Positions 16,929 through 26,379 of a stretch of DNA of 64,000 nt are shown here, in pieces. Numbering within the stretch: position 1 is the stretch's first letter; the number at the start of each line of letters is the position of its first letter. The stretch is from an uncultured Dehalococcoidia bacterium (GTDB lineage: Bacteria; Chloroflexota; Dehalococcoidia; Lucifugimonadales; UBA3495): positions 124,001 through 188,000 of the forward strand of contig CATOSK010000006.1 of the NCBI GenBank assembly GCA_951812535.1, written 5' to 3'. The notes below the pieces were generated by a model. It was not told the origin of the DNA. It saw only the letters and a list, made by a program, of their open reading frames with translations, and ran no database searches. The position numbers and the translations under genes are program-made.

Positions 16929-17490
16929 CTACTGGCCAACCGGCCGGGGCCCTGAGTAAACAATTTCCCGCCCGTTTACGGCCTGAATGGGCCGATGGTT
17001 GAATCCGTTATGCAGATTGGCGATGGCATTAACCTGCTCCTGAGAAATGGTCCTTATCTCCCGAAGCACGTACCAGACCACTTCTTCGGAGCAGGGCGGG
17101 GTGGTCAGAGATCCCTGGTAGCGGTAGTAACCAAGATCTGTCGGAAGGAAGTCGGCGGCGTTGAGGGTGAAGCCCGAATGGGTGGATTGGCCGGGTTCGG
17201 GATACGATTCCAAAAGTGCCCGCACAACCGGGTCGGCCTCCCCCAGCCGGAAGATCTGGCCCACCACGCCAATGGAACCGTCCTGCTGACGGTGGACCAG
17301 GTGCATCTCCGCCGCGAAGAATTGCCGGTCTATCCGGTGTTCGGCGTGGGCGTGAATATGCACTGCGTCCAGAGCGTAAGTCAGGTCTCCCACCGTCAGG
17401 GTATTGCCTTCCCCGTACTCCACTTCAGCGATTCTTCCATTGTGGCTTATTTCCCGGGCGTTCCGGCTGTAGTTGAAGATGAGCCCGGGA
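16929..17490 (-). pseudogene. Alpha-class carbonic anhydrase, N-terminus missing
   Basis: The open frame matches the alpha family from LIFNYSRNAREISHNGRIAE onward. Zinc ligands are present: VHIHAHAEH (the two His of HxH and the conserved Glu-His) and AEMHLVHR (third His). TTPPCSEEVVWYVL, the family signature around the active-site Thr, is intact. The signal peptide and the usual QSPIDI segment are absent. Upstream the frame runs into a methylase fragment on the opposite strand, so the gene was cut by a rearrangement at about 17490-17540. The missing start makes expression unlikely. Confidence 0.8.
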
Positions 17491-17539
17491 GCGGATGGGG
17501 GCACTTCGGGACCGGTGACGCCGTGATGCCCGGTCAAGG

Positions 17540-17831
17540 CCGGACCCAGGATCGGCCCTACACTCCCGAGGAACAAGCGGCCGCGGGGGATGCAAGCGCG
17601 GCCCTGGGCAATACCACCTTCGACATCTACCTGAACGAGAAGGCTTTCTGGCGGAACATCCCGGCGAACGTCTGGAACTACAAGCTCGGAGGGTACCAGG
17701 TCCTCAAGAAATGGCTGTCCTACCGGGAGAGCAAGGTACTGGGCAGGCCACTGCTCCCCGAGGAGGTGCAGCACTTCACTGACACGGCGCGGCGGATCGG
17801 CGCGATTCTGCTGTTAGTGAATCGGGCATGA
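17540..17831 (+). pseudogene. C-terminal fragment of an N6-adenine methylase / Type ISP-IIG enzyme
   Basis: About 90 codons reading DIYLNEKAFWRNIPANVWNY and GGYQVLKKWLSYRESKVLGR, followed by ARRIGAILLLVNRA. This is the conserved C-terminal segment of large restriction-modification proteins of the Eco57I/ISP type, whose target-recognition region ends this way. The catalytic parts are missing. It abuts the carbonic anhydrase fragment head to head. Confidence 0.75.
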
Positions 17832-17845
17832 AACGCTCTTTCTTA

Positions 17846-17873
17846 CCCAGTGGCGGTGGCCGCCGGGTAATTG
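17846..17873. terminator. Hairpin between convergent genes
   Basis: TTACCC and GGGTAA enclose a GC-rich inner stem (GGCGG-tgg-CCGCC). There is no T-run, so it is at best a weak bidirectional terminator. Confidence 0.35.
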
Positions 17874-17912
17874 GGCGAAACGTTTCATCCGTCGAAGGTG
17901 GTTATCCGCTTC

Positions 17913-19238
17913 CTACACGTCAGCGCCCAACTCAATGCTCTCCCAATCAGGTAGGGCCCCACTGTCTATGACTTTCATGAGAGACCCCTTGAACAATTCT
18001 TGCGACCTCTCAATGTATTGTCGCATAGGAATATTTTCCCCATCCACGTTTACATGCTCCGGCAGTGTTCCTTCGTGGACAGCCCGGGAACGAAACTCGT
18101 AAATCTGCCGGAATTCCTTGATCAAACACTTCCGTTTCTCTAAGCTCTTTCCCAAATGCAGCGCAGCCCGAAGCCTGAATCGGAAGGTCAGTTGCTCCGA
18201 GAAGCCGCGAAGGTAAAACGACTCCATCGCTATTCCTAGATCAATCATCTTGTCCACATAGCCCTGATGAGTCATCGAGTTCATCCAGCGGTCAATGGGT
18301 ATTCGAAGTGAATCCTCCACTTCCTGGGGAAGACCGATGATTTTGTTATAAAGGGCAGCCCCGTCGCGGATTTGGTCTTCGGAGAGCGTCGTTGAGGAAC
18401 CCCCCCTCAATGACGAGGAATATCCTGAGCCAGGACTTATTCGCAGATCGAATATGTGCTCGTCACTCATATGCGTCCACCTCATCGCAGATAGCACCGG
18501 GTACCCTCCGACCAAGGTCAACGCTTGGAAGAATTTGCCAGGATGGAAGTTTGGCTGTTGGACACTGCGAACCATTATCTTGAAGTGCTTATCTGGAGAA
18601 GACTGGAATGTGTAGTCCTGCTCTGGTTTGTGCAGGACGGGAGACACTGACATATCCACCTTGAGAAGAGTCTTGGAAAGGAACTCGGTTGGATCCCTTC
18701 CAAATAGAAGAGGCAAATAGCCTGGTAGCTGGTTACCGTTGTTGGAAAGCGGCACTAGGGATATCCCGTCAAAGACCTCCACTTCGTTGTCGACCTTGAG
18801 TCCAGTTAGCAGGAAGTATTCTTCGTACGGGAGATATCCCCAGGACACTTCTTCGTAAAAAGCCCTCGCCGCAGTCTGAGGTGTGCCGACAATGGCCGCC
18901 TTTAGAAGACTCTTGAGAATGTCGTCAATTGAATTTCCATTTCCCAAACCACCGAAGATAGCGTAGGTCGCTGCGTAGGTCCTGTCCTCATGGAGGAATT
19001 GCTCCAGTTCGTTCCTCAGTAGATCTATGATAGCCTCTCTGACGGCGAAATCTCCGATGCGCGGCTCATAGCGGAATGTATCCAGGCGTATATCCGGACG
19101 GTGTCTGTTCCGATAGCTAAGCACTCTGAGACGATATTCGTTTGGGCTCAGCATAAAGGATTCCCCCAGGGTAATTGTCACGGTCTTCAGCGCTTCCTGT
19201 AAGAGCGTTGCCAGCTTGTGTTCGTTTTCTGGGTTCAT
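17913..19238 (-). CDS. Apea-like HEPN domain protein, possible RNase effector
   Basis: 441 residues from ATG 19238. The N-terminal two thirds is a mixed domain of unknown type. The C-terminal part (about 330-430) is helical with DKMIDLGIAMESFYLRG, then LRAALHLGKSLEKRK and YEFRSRAVHEG. The R-x4-H core (RSRAVH) matches Apea-like HEPN domains, often RNases or RNA-binding modules of defence and toxin systems. It stands alone on its strand, flanked by a methylase fragment and a MITE. The ribosome-binding site is weak and an upstream start near 19328 is possible. Confidence 0.65.
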   Translation of the reverse strand: MNPENEHKLATLLQEALKTVTITLGESFMLSPNEYRLRVLSYRNRHRPDIRLDTFRYEPRIGDFAVREAIIDLLRNELEQFLHEDRTYAATYAIFGGLGNGNSIDDILKSLLKAAIVGTPQTAARAFYEEVSWGYLPYEEYFLLTGLKVDNEVEVFDGISLVPLSNNGNQLPGYLPLLFGRDPTEFLSKTLLKVDMSVSPVLHKPEQDYTFQSSPDKHFKIMVRSVQQPNFHPGKFFQALTLVGGYPVLSAMRWTHMSDEHIFDLRISPGSGYSSSLRGGSSTTLSEDQIRDGAALYNKIIGLPQEVEDSLRIPIDRWMNSMTHQGYVDKMIDLGIAMESFYLRGFSEQLTFRFRLRAALHLGKSLEKRKCLIKEFRQIYEFRSRAVHEGTLPEHVNVDGENIPMRQYIERSQELFKGSLMKVIDSGALPDWESIELGADV

Positions 19239-19413
19239 GAGTTCGATCCCCTCAGTTGGTTCCACCCCGTCAAGTCCACCACCTCTCCATCCATGATACC
19301 GAAGGCAGTACCGCTTCAAACAGACCAACTCTTTCGTTGCCTTGGCTTAATCACACCGTTGGATGTGAGGGTTCAGCGTCCACCCGGGTATCGAGGTTCA
19401 CTAGCCCCGCTTC

Positions 19414-19565
19414 CTAAACTAAAGCCAAGGTGAAATGTACATATCGCTAGACCGCACTGCCGGTCGCCCCCGGTTGGGGCGTAAAGGTGATGTGAGGCGC
19501 CGTGGAGTCCTTGAAATCGTCTTCAAGACCCCCGAAATGCACATCTCACCTTGGTATCAGTTTAG
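19414..19565. mobile_element. MITE family 1, copy 1
   Basis: About 150 bases between CTAAACTAAAGCCAAGGTG and its inverse-type end CACCTTGGTATCAGTTTAG. It is related to the element at 52114-52264. TA at both outer ends suggests a TA target duplication as made by IS630/Tc1-type transposases. It has no coding capacity. Confidence 0.8.
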
Positions 19566-19632
19566 AGGGCGAGCCAGAAACGTCGCAGACCCTCGCTCTT
19601 GGAATGTGCATTTCACCTTGGCTTGGGTTTAG
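19566..19632. mobile_element. Extra partial end of MITE family 1
   Basis: A further terminal repeat ending TTTCACCTTGGCTTGGGTTT follows copy 1 directly. It matches the right end of the 52 kb copy better than the inner end does, so this is a composite or nested pair. Confidence 0.65.
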
Positions 19633-19656
19633 GGCCGGGTAGTGCACCAAACGCCT

Positions 19657-19742
19657 GGTTTCCCCGCCCACGCGGGGATAGACCCAGCGGCCTCAACTCA
19701 GGCCAACTTCGCGGCGGTTCCCCACCCACGGAGAATACGTTT
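19657..19742. CRISPR. Orphan Type I-E-like CRISPR relic: one repeat, one spacer, one degenerate repeat
   Basis: A 29-base unit at 19657-19685 (GGTTTCCCCGCCCACGCGGG, then GATAGACCC) has the length and palindromic core (CCCCGC...GCGGGG) of Type I-E repeats. Thirty bases later a decayed copy begins GGTTCCCCACCCACGGAGAA. No cas gene is in the window. Chance similarity cannot be excluded with so few units. Confidence 0.5.
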
Positions 19743-19794
19743 ATGGAACAGAAGCGGACTGAACCCCTGCCCCCCGGCGTGTTAAAGTCACCTG

Positions 19795-20328
19795 GTGCGG
19801 ATTAGTTTCCCTCTGGGCATGACTTCCACTGACGGCAGGAGAAGACTGCCTCCGTGGGCCTTGGTATGGCCAGCCTCCCTGGGCGTTGCCCTCCTGCTCG
19901 CCGCCTGCGGCGTTGGGGCCAGGGGAGTGCCGGAAGAATCCCTGACCCAGGGCCAAGCCGTCTACCAACAGAACTGCGCGGTGTGCCATGGTTCCCTTGC
20001 GGAAGGGCAGCCCAACTGGCACATCCGCAAGGCGGACGGGACCCTGCCTCCCCCGCCGCTCAACGGCGACGGCCACACCTGGCATCACGGGGACGGCACC
20101 CTGTACGTCTACGTTAGCCAGGGCGGGGCCGCCTTTGACTCTCCATCCCTGCCGGACTACAGGAGCGGCATGCCGGCTTTCGGAGACTCCCTTTCTCACG
20201 AGGAGATCGTTTCCGTCATCAACTACGTCAAGAGCCTGTGGGGCGGCAAGGAGTTCCGGGGAGCGGTGAAGCGGGAGTCCCAAGCAGAGGTCAGCAAGAG
20301 GGACCCGTTTCCCGAAACAGCTCCCTAG
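19795..20328 (+). CDS. Class I cytochrome c lipoprotein
   Basis: 177 residues if GTG 19795 is used (169 from ATG 19819). The N-terminus has a signal peptide with lipobox LLAACG. The haem site is CAVCH and the distal Met ligand is in SGMPAFGDSLS, with the terminal helix EEIVSVINYVKSLWG. It is a single-haem, membrane-anchored electron carrier. Its TAG stop is part of the CTAG at which IS701 inserted. The partner oxidase or dehydrogenase is not in the window. Confidence 0.85.
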   Translation: MRISFPLGMTSTDGRRRLPPWALVWPASLGVALLLAACGVGARGVPEESLTQGQAVYQQNCAVCHGSLAEGQPNWHIRKADGTLPPPPLNGDGHTWHHGDGTLYVYVSQGGAAFDSPSLPDYRSGMPAFGDSLSHEEIVSVINYVKSLWGGKEFRGAVKRESQAEVSKRDPFPETAP

Positions 20329-21786
20329 TATTACAACGACAGTTTGTCTGATAGGATGACAGCGAGGTTGGGGAAGGCTTAATCGGGTGAGGCAGGGAAG
20401 TGGATGCGGCGGCTTTCGGGCAGGTATACCAGGACTTTCAGGAGTTTCACGCTTATTTCGCTGGGCTGTTTGGCCGGAGAGAGACGCGGGAGCGTAGCGG
20501 CCATTATCTGCAGGCCCTGCTGGTGCAATCCGGGGAGCGCCGGAACGCAGAGAATCTGTCGGAGACGGTTCCCGAGTCGGCTCGGGGGATGCAGCGGTTT
20601 CTCACCGACTCTCCCTGGGACGATGACGCTGTCATAGGGCGGCTGCAGGAATATCTGGCTCCTCTGCTGGGGCACCCCGATGCTGTGTGGGTGCTGGACG
20701 GCATCGACTTTCCCAAGCAGGGGAGGAAGTCGGCGGGAGTGGCCCGGCAGTACTGCGGGAGACTGGGCAAGGTGGCCAACTGCCAGGCTGAGATGTTCCT
20801 GGCCTACGTGAGCCCGTTGGGCCGGGCGCTGGTGGACAAGCGCCTGTATCTGCCGGAGAGTTGGACCTCGGACGAGGACCGTTGTGCGGCGGCTGGGGTT
20901 CCAGAGGAGCGGCGGAGCTACCGGTCGAAGACGGAACTGGCTCTGGAGATGCTGGAGCGGGCAGTGGAGTCGGGCCACTTGCAGGGCGGGTGGGTCGCCG
21001 CAGACGACGCCTTCGGCATGTCGCCGTCCTTCCGCGACGGGTTGGCAACGCTGGGAATGCACTACGTCCTGGACATACCTGCCGGCTTTACTGTGTGGCC
21101 GGTGGAGCCCGAGTGGACCACTCCGGTCTACCAGGGACGGGGTGGCCCTCCCAAGCCCAGGCTGGTGGCCGGACAGCGGCGCACCATGGAGCAGCGGGCT
21201 GCTGCCATCCCCGAGGATGCCTGGCGGGAGATAACGGTGGCCCAGGGGAGTCAGGGGCCCAGGATTTACCAGTTCAGCGCCCAGCGGGTGCGGGCCACCA
21301 AGAGGCGCAAGCCCGGCGAGGAGGTCTGGGCCGTCTACCGCCGGAACCTGGACGGCAGCGAACCCCGCTACTACCTGTCCAATGCTACGGAGGATACGCC
21401 GTTGGAGACCCTGGCATACGTGGGCGGTTCCAGGTGGCGCATCGAAACGGAGTTTGAGACGGAAAAGGGCGACGTGGGGATGGACGAATATGAGACCCGC
21501 ACCTGGGCGGGCTGGCATCATCACGTGGCACTGTGCCTGGTAGCGGGAGCCTTCCTGCTGAGCCTGCAGCAGGCTTGGGGGGAAAAAGATGCCCCGGATC
21601 ACCCGTCCCCAAGTCTACAGGGTAGTGCGGGAGATGCTGCCCCGGGACCGGTTCGGGCCGGATGAACTGCTGAGATGGCTGGAGCATACGCAGTGTAGCA
21701 ACGAGCGAGCCAGCCGCTCCCACGCCAAGCGCCGGTCCGCTTTGTACGCATCTCGGACTGTCCCACCCTGAACTGTCGTTGTAATA
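20329..21786 (+). mobile_element. IS701-family insertion sequence (1,458 bp)
   Basis: Terminal inverted repeats TATTACAACGACAG and CTGTCGTTGTAATA are flanked on both sides by CTAG (20325-20328 and 21787-21790). IS701 elements duplicate 4-bp YTAR targets, so CTAG is the expected footprint. It separates the cytochrome c gene from mgtE. Confidence 0.95.
20400..21772 (+). pseudogene. IS701 transposase, frameshifted near its C-terminus
   Basis: DDE-superfamily transposase. 421 residues are open (20400-21665), including WVLDGIDFPKQGRKS, then GGWVAADDAFGMSP and GGSRWRIETEFETEKGDVGM, the family's catalytic regions. Near 21590 one extra base moves the frame. The normal C-terminus (ITRPQVYRVVREMLPRDRFG...) continues in another frame up to about 21772. 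The catalytic core is intact, so residual activity cannot be ruled out. Confidence 0.85.
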
Positions 21787-21867
21787 CTAGGCCCGGTCAC
21801 CTCGACAGCCCTTGGGGACGCCGGAACCGTCTGGGTCCCAGCGAACAATCAGGACGAGGAGCAAGGC

Positions 21868-23244
21868 ATGAGGCAGCCTGATTCAGGCCATCCCAGGGTG
21901 ATTTCCCACCAGGAGGCGGCGGCCATCGCCGCCGAGGTACGCCACCTGATGCGGTCCGGCTACGAGTCCCTCGCCTGGGAGCGTCTGCGAGCCCTGCATC
22001 CCGCCGACATGGGGGCGATACTGACGGCCCTCCCCCGGGCCAGCCGGGACTCTCTCCTCCGGGTCATGGGGCCGGATTCCGTCGCCTGAATGCTGCGGCA
22101 GATGAACCCGGTGCAGGCGGGCAGGGTCGCCGCCCGCCTGGGCTCCCGGGCCCTTTCCGGCATCCTGGAACAGGTGAACCCCCGGGCAGCTCTGGGAGTC
22201 CTGCTGCGGATCCACCCCCGACATGCCCGACAGGTCTCCCGATCCCTGGAGCAACCGGTGCCGGACACCGACCTGCTGGTCCACCCTGCCGGTACTGCCG
22301 GGGCCCTGATGGTGCCCGAGTTTCCCTCGGTCCCCGTGGGCGCCCAGGTGTCCCAGGCGCTGGCCAGCCTCCGGGACCTGGGGGAAAACCGGCACGAGTT
22401 CAACCGGGTCTACGCCGTGGAGGAGGACGGAAGCTTGGCGGGGCAGATCACCATGGTGGACCTGGCCCTGCTGCCGGAGAGGACCCCGGTTCGGGACGTG
22501 ATGGACCCGGTGCCGGCCACGGTCATGGTGGACACCTCCGCTGGGGAATGCGCCCGGCTCCTCCGTCACTACAACGTGGTGCAGCTTCCAGTGGTGGCTG
22601 ACGGCAGGCTGGCCGGGGTAATCCCCCTGGACTTTCTGCTCAGCGCCGTGGTGGAGGAGGACACCAGGGAAATGCTCAACGTGGGCGGGGTGGCCGGTGA
22701 GTCCCGGGAGAACCCGGTGTTGTCGGCCGTCCGCACCCGTCTCCCCTGGCTCACCATCAACCTGGCCACCACCTTCCTGGCGGCGGCGGTCATCAGCATC
22801 TTCGAATCCACCCTGGCCCAGGTGGTGATCCTGGCAGCCTTCCTGCCGGTGGTGGCGGGACAGGGCGGCATCGGCGGAACCCAGACCCTCACCATGATCG
22901 TCCGCGCCATGGCCCTGGGGGAGTTCGTCGGAATCGGCGCCCCCAGGCTGCTCGCCCGGGAGGCGCTGCTGGGACTGCTCCACGGCCTCTTGCTGGGTGT
23001 GCTGGTCGGAATCATCGGCCTGCTGTGGACCCGGAACCCGGGACTGGGACTGGTGCTGGGGTTGGCCATGGCCGGCAACATGGTCATCGCCGGCGTAGCG
23101 GGAGCGGGAGTGCCCCTTTTCCTGCGAAGAATCGGCGTGGACCCGGCGGTGACCTCGGCGGTGGTGGTGACCACCTTCACCGACGTCTTCGGTTTCCTGC
23201 TCTTCCTGGGCATCGCCACCGCCGCCATCAGCCTGCTGGTGTAG
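21868..23244 (+). pseudogene. mgtE: MgtE-type magnesium transporter split by an in-frame TGA
   Basis: Mg2+ channel/transporter. Order: N domain of helical repeats (21868-22240), two CBS domains (about 22270-22670), then five transmembrane helices (22740-23240) with GQGGIGGTQTLTMIVRAMAL in the pore region. A single TGA (22087-22089) interrupts the N domain; the same frame resumes at once with MLRQMNPVQAGRV. CGA to TGA would explain it. Downstream translation could restart at ATG 22090, giving a protein lacking half of the Mg-sensing N domain. GAGGAG precedes the first ATG; IS701 lies 78 bases upstream. Confidence 0.85.
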
Positions 23245-23361
23245 CCCGCTTCCTCGCGGAGGGTATTGCGGAGGTGGGGATTCCGTGTCCGTGGAGGAGC
23301 ATTTTATCCGCACACCTCGCAACAGGGAAAGGGTGCGGTTTCAGGGTGCGGACGAAACGGG

Positions 23362-23561
23362 GGTTCTCGCCGCGGAGTTGGCTGGGGGGAGGTCTGAGTC
23401 AACGAGCACAGGCAGCATCAGAAGAGCGGGTGCTACGCCCGTTTGATTCGCCAACTATCCATTACGTTAACCCAGCCGAGAAAATTTGAGAGGGCTGCGG
23501 GAAGAACGGGATTCTCACTTAACTCGCCCCTGATTATGTCCAACTGATGGGGTCCACCTCA
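23362..23561. repeat. Solo IS3-type right end, copy A
   Basis: About 200 bases closely matching 25199-25399. The last 55 bases match the right end of the IS3 element at 9205-9260, ending GGGGTCCACCTCA. There is no transposase. The two copies are direct repeats flanking the AlbA_2 gene. Confidence 0.8.
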
Positions 23562-23699
23562 GTTCTAGTTCCCGGCGCATGCGTACGGTTGGCCCGCGAT
23601 TTAGGCAAGCCGACGAAAGTTGCCACAGCCCAATTTGTACTCCAAGATTGTCAACAACCAGTTGCACCCGTAACAGGCAGTTGTCTCGGAGGACACCTT

Positions 23700-24815
23700 A
23701 TGGCACAGTTCCACACCGCAGATTGGTGGAGCACCGAAATTGCAAGAATGTTGCAAGAACAAATCCCCGAAGACCTACACTTGGATTATAAGGAGCAAAG
23801 AAGCTTGTTTCCGCCAGGTCGCGGTGGTGGGGGGATCGACAAACAGAAAAGGGCCGAAGACATTAGCAAAGATGTCTCATCTTTCCTCAACTCCGACGGC
23901 GGGGTCTTGGTGTATGGAGTGCCCGAGTCCACCAATCCCGACGACACCGGTGGTTCTCCAGTGCCGGGTGGTGCCGACGTTGGTTTCCTTCAAAGGCAAA
24001 TCGACAAAGAAACCATAGAAAATCTAATCACTAGCAACATTCAACCGAAGCCATCCCCAGACCTATTTCAGGTCGTAGAGGTTCCTTATGAATCGGATGA
24101 ACGGTTGATCTTCATCGTAGAAGTTGCAGCGGGTTTCGGGAATGTTTGGCAAGCCAAGGACAAACGATATTACAGACGGGCTCAGTTCAAGTCGGAACCG
24201 ATGGAGCACTACGAGATTAACATGGTAAGGGATCGACACCTTGGTCCTGACTTGAGTTTGGTTTTCGGTTTCAACCATCGGTGGGAGACTAATATCAGCG
24301 AGAGCGATTGTTTTTCCTGCCAAGGGCAGGAAATCCGAATCCATGTTGGGATCCAAAACGGCGCGAATGACCCTGCTGAATCGGCATTGATAGAACTCGG
24401 GATATTTCCCGCCAATTGGGAGGCGAGGAGGACAATAAGGGGAGGGCAAATCCCAATTGGCTTGCTCCCCGAGTCCTTCGAAACAGTAGGGCTCCGTACA
24501 GTACACTCGGGCGTCCGACGCAACTTACAAGTTGTTTGGAATCAGTTGTGGTGGAACGGGTCCAATACGAGATTGGCAGGCAGATATGGTCCAATATTCA
24601 GGACCGAAGCTCCCTTGCCGGTTGCCGAAGTCCCCATGGTAGGCGTGCCTATCGAGGTTTACTCCTCTTTTAGACACGATGCTTTCTTGTGTTGGCGACT
24701 CCAGGCACCTGGCATGGAACCCAGAAAAGGAGGGGTTTGGTTGTCGGTTGGGTACCCGGGACCCTTAAGCGATCCGTCTTTGATTTGCGAGGACGAAGAA
24801 TGGGAGATGGTTTAA
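23700..24815 (+). CDS. AlbA_2 (Schlafen-like) domain protein
   Basis: 371 residues. The N-terminal AlbA_2 domain shows HLDYKEQRSL, then DISKDVSSFLNSDGGVLVYG and, further on, RYYRRAQFKSEPM. AlbA_2 domains occur in Schlafen-related proteins and in regulators or nucleases that act on nucleic acid, often in defence contexts. The C-terminal half is beta-rich and unrecognised. ATG 23700 is preceded by GGAGGACACC. The gene is bracketed by two direct copies of an IS3 right end. Confidence 0.8.
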   Translation: MAQFHTADWWSTEIARMLQEQIPEDLHLDYKEQRSLFPPGRGGGGIDKQKRAEDISKDVSSFLNSDGGVLVYGVPESTNPDDTGGSPVPGGADVGFLQRQIDKETIENLITSNIQPKPSPDLFQVVEVPYESDERLIFIVEVAAGFGNVWQAKDKRYYRRAQFKSEPMEHYEINMVRDRHLGPDLSLVFGFNHRWETNISESDCFSCQGQEIRIHVGIQNGANDPAESALIELGIFPANWEARRTIRGGQIPIGLLPESFETVGLRTVHSGVRRNLQVVWNQLWWNGSNTRLAGRYGPIFRTEAPLPVAEVPMVGVPIEVYSSFRHDAFLCWRLQAPGMEPRKGGVWLSVGYPGPLSDPSLICEDEEWEMV

Positions 24816-25198
24816 CAGCGGCAGGCTTGGTCCACATCCCCTAGGATAGCCGTCTGCTCCCACAAAAAGATGAATTTCCACGAGGTGCCCCCTTCTCCCT
24901 GGAGTATCAGGCACCCTTGGCCCGGAACTACCCGAGTGGAGACACAATTGCACGATACAGTTCTGGGCCCTCCTGCCCTTCGGCGAGCGTTCTGCCGGAA
25001 ACCTGTCCAATATTAAGCGGTTTCCTCCCAATAGACGTTTTCCGACACTCCGGGTAAGCGTGAGATGTCACCGCCGAAGTTGATGGCGGAAAACGGGGGT
25101 TTTAGCGCCACTCCGGGGTGCAATTCTCGATGACACCATTTTGACGGGGTCTCCCGCCTCGTGGAGCGCGCCCCGTGGAGACGCCCCTCACAACGGGG
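24816..25198. other. Intergenic stretch, no gene supported
   Basis: Low-complexity and GC-rich, with short minus-strand open pieces only. It lies between the AlbA_2 gene and repeat copy B and may be part of the same mobile unit. Confidence 0.5.
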
Positions 25199-25399
25199 CG
25201 GTTTTGCCGCGGAGTTAACCCGGCGGAGTTCTGAGTCAACGAGCACAGGCGGCATCAGAAGAACGGGTGCTACGCTCGTTTGGTTCCCCAACTACCCATT
25301 ACGTTAACCCAGCCAAGAAAAAGTTGAGAGGCCCTCGGGAAGAACGGGAACCTCACTTAACTCGCCCCTGATTCCGTCCGAATAACGGGGGCCACCTCA
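25199..25399. repeat. Solo IS3-type right end, copy B
   Basis: Second copy of the 200-base unit at 23362-23561, ending GGGGGCCACCTCA. It shares the internal block GAGTCAACGAGCACAGG and the block ACCCATTACGTTAACCCAGC. Confidence 0.8.
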
Positions 25400-25423
25400 T
25401 ATCGGCGACCTTTTATTTCAATT

Positions 25424-25900
25424 TCATCGTACTACTATGTTAGTGTCGTCACGTTCACGCCTCACCAGGTCTCGCTGGAACAATCTCCTCAACGACTGGA
25501 CTTCGCTAAGGACCTCGGCAAGCGACGGCGGGGCGGGTTGGTTGACTACTACAGCGTCGTCCTTGAACCGACCCAATTCCCCGTGGTGCCGCTTGACCTC
25601 CAAGCCCGATTGTATGCCAAAGTATCCTCCCAAACCTCCTGAACCAATCAGCAAACCCCAGACAACCTCTCGCCCGGCGTCGCTACCCGTCAGCAAATAC
25701 AACAACGCTGAGATGCAAGCGGTGGCGCAGGCGCTGGCTAATCCAATATGCAAAGCCCGGTTGTTGGATGCAAAGTGATCCAACTGCTGTTCAGTGATTG
25801 AGTACGCATTGACACCAGTGGCGTGCATGGTAACGGCAACACCACCGCCGGAAACATTAGGCGCAGAGGTGCCGGGTTCAATGGTCGGCCCTTGAATCAT
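25424..25900 (-). CDS. Hypothetical two-helix membrane protein
   Basis: 158 residues. Residues 1-45 are polar, followed by two transmembrane helices (about 48-70 and 78-98: ALLYLLTG and VVWGLLIGSGGLGGYFGI) and a charged coiled-coil-like tail (SLAEVLSEVQSLRRLFQRDL). Its ATG overlaps the stop of the preceding zinc-ribbon gene by four bases, so the two are translationally coupled. No family recognised. It may anchor the zinc-ribbon partner. Confidence 0.6.
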   Translation of the reverse strand: MIQGPTIEPGTSAPNVSGGGVAVTMHATGVNAYSITEQQLDHFASNNRALHIGLASACATACISALLYLLTGSDAGREVVWGLLIGSGGLGGYFGIQSGLEVKRHHGELGRFKDDAVVVNQPAPPSLAEVLSEVQSLRRLFQRDLVRRERDDTNIVVR

Positions 25901-26283
25901 GGTTGACTTCCCGAAGAATCATCCCCACCGGCTTCTAAGCCTAGTCCGTCCTCGTCTCCGAACCGGAGAACACCCAATTCATCAGCGATTCCCAGCCCAA
26001 ATAAATTGAATGTTAGGCTGTATCCGCAGGTCTTGCACATCAACACGGCGAAGGGGAAGGATAAGCGCATATGAGCAACCGACGACGGGATCGGGAACTC
26101 TTCCGTTGCAGGTAGAAAGCCAATGTATTTCTCAACCTGCCAACGGCTGTCTCCAGACACAGGACAAATTAAGTTCCTGTCACCCAATTTCCGTTTGATG
26201 GCGCCTAGGATTAAAGCTGTGCTGTCGTCTAGTTGTGCGTCCTGGGACCAGTTTGTAGCCTGTCCAACCTCTTGTTGTGGCAT
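25897..26283 (-). CDS. Zinc-ribbon hypothetical protein (128 aa)
   Basis: Contains LICPVSGDSRWQVEKYIGFL and VLMCKTCGYSLTFNLFGLG. A Cys and a CxxC pair, with the pattern 'CP.C/S..W....CK.CGY..FFN', belong to a widespread small zinc-ribbon group of unknown function. The first half of the knuckle has only one Cys. It is coupled to the membrane protein gene downstream by an ATGA overlap. Confidence 0.6.
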   Translation of the reverse strand: MPQQEVGQATNWSQDAQLDDSTALILGAIKRKLGDRNLICPVSGDSRWQVEKYIGFLPATEEFPIPSSVAHMRLSFPFAVLMCKTCGYSLTFNLFGLGIADELGVLRFGDEDGLGLEAGGDDSSGSQP

Positions 26284-26379
26284 TAAGCCCCTTATCGCGA
26301 TCGGTTAAGCTTCCACTTAACTGAGAAGATATCGACAGGAGTCCCGACGCGACTTCGGGCACGCAAGGCACGTCGGGAG

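Noticed and set aside
21883-23322. Long minus-strand frame rich in His, Gln and Gly opposite mgtE
   Set aside because: Composition is that of an antisense shadow of the CBS and membrane segments; no start signal.
23245-23361. Possible small gene after mgtE
   Set aside because: No start, ribosome-binding site or coding character; the segment leads into a repeat.
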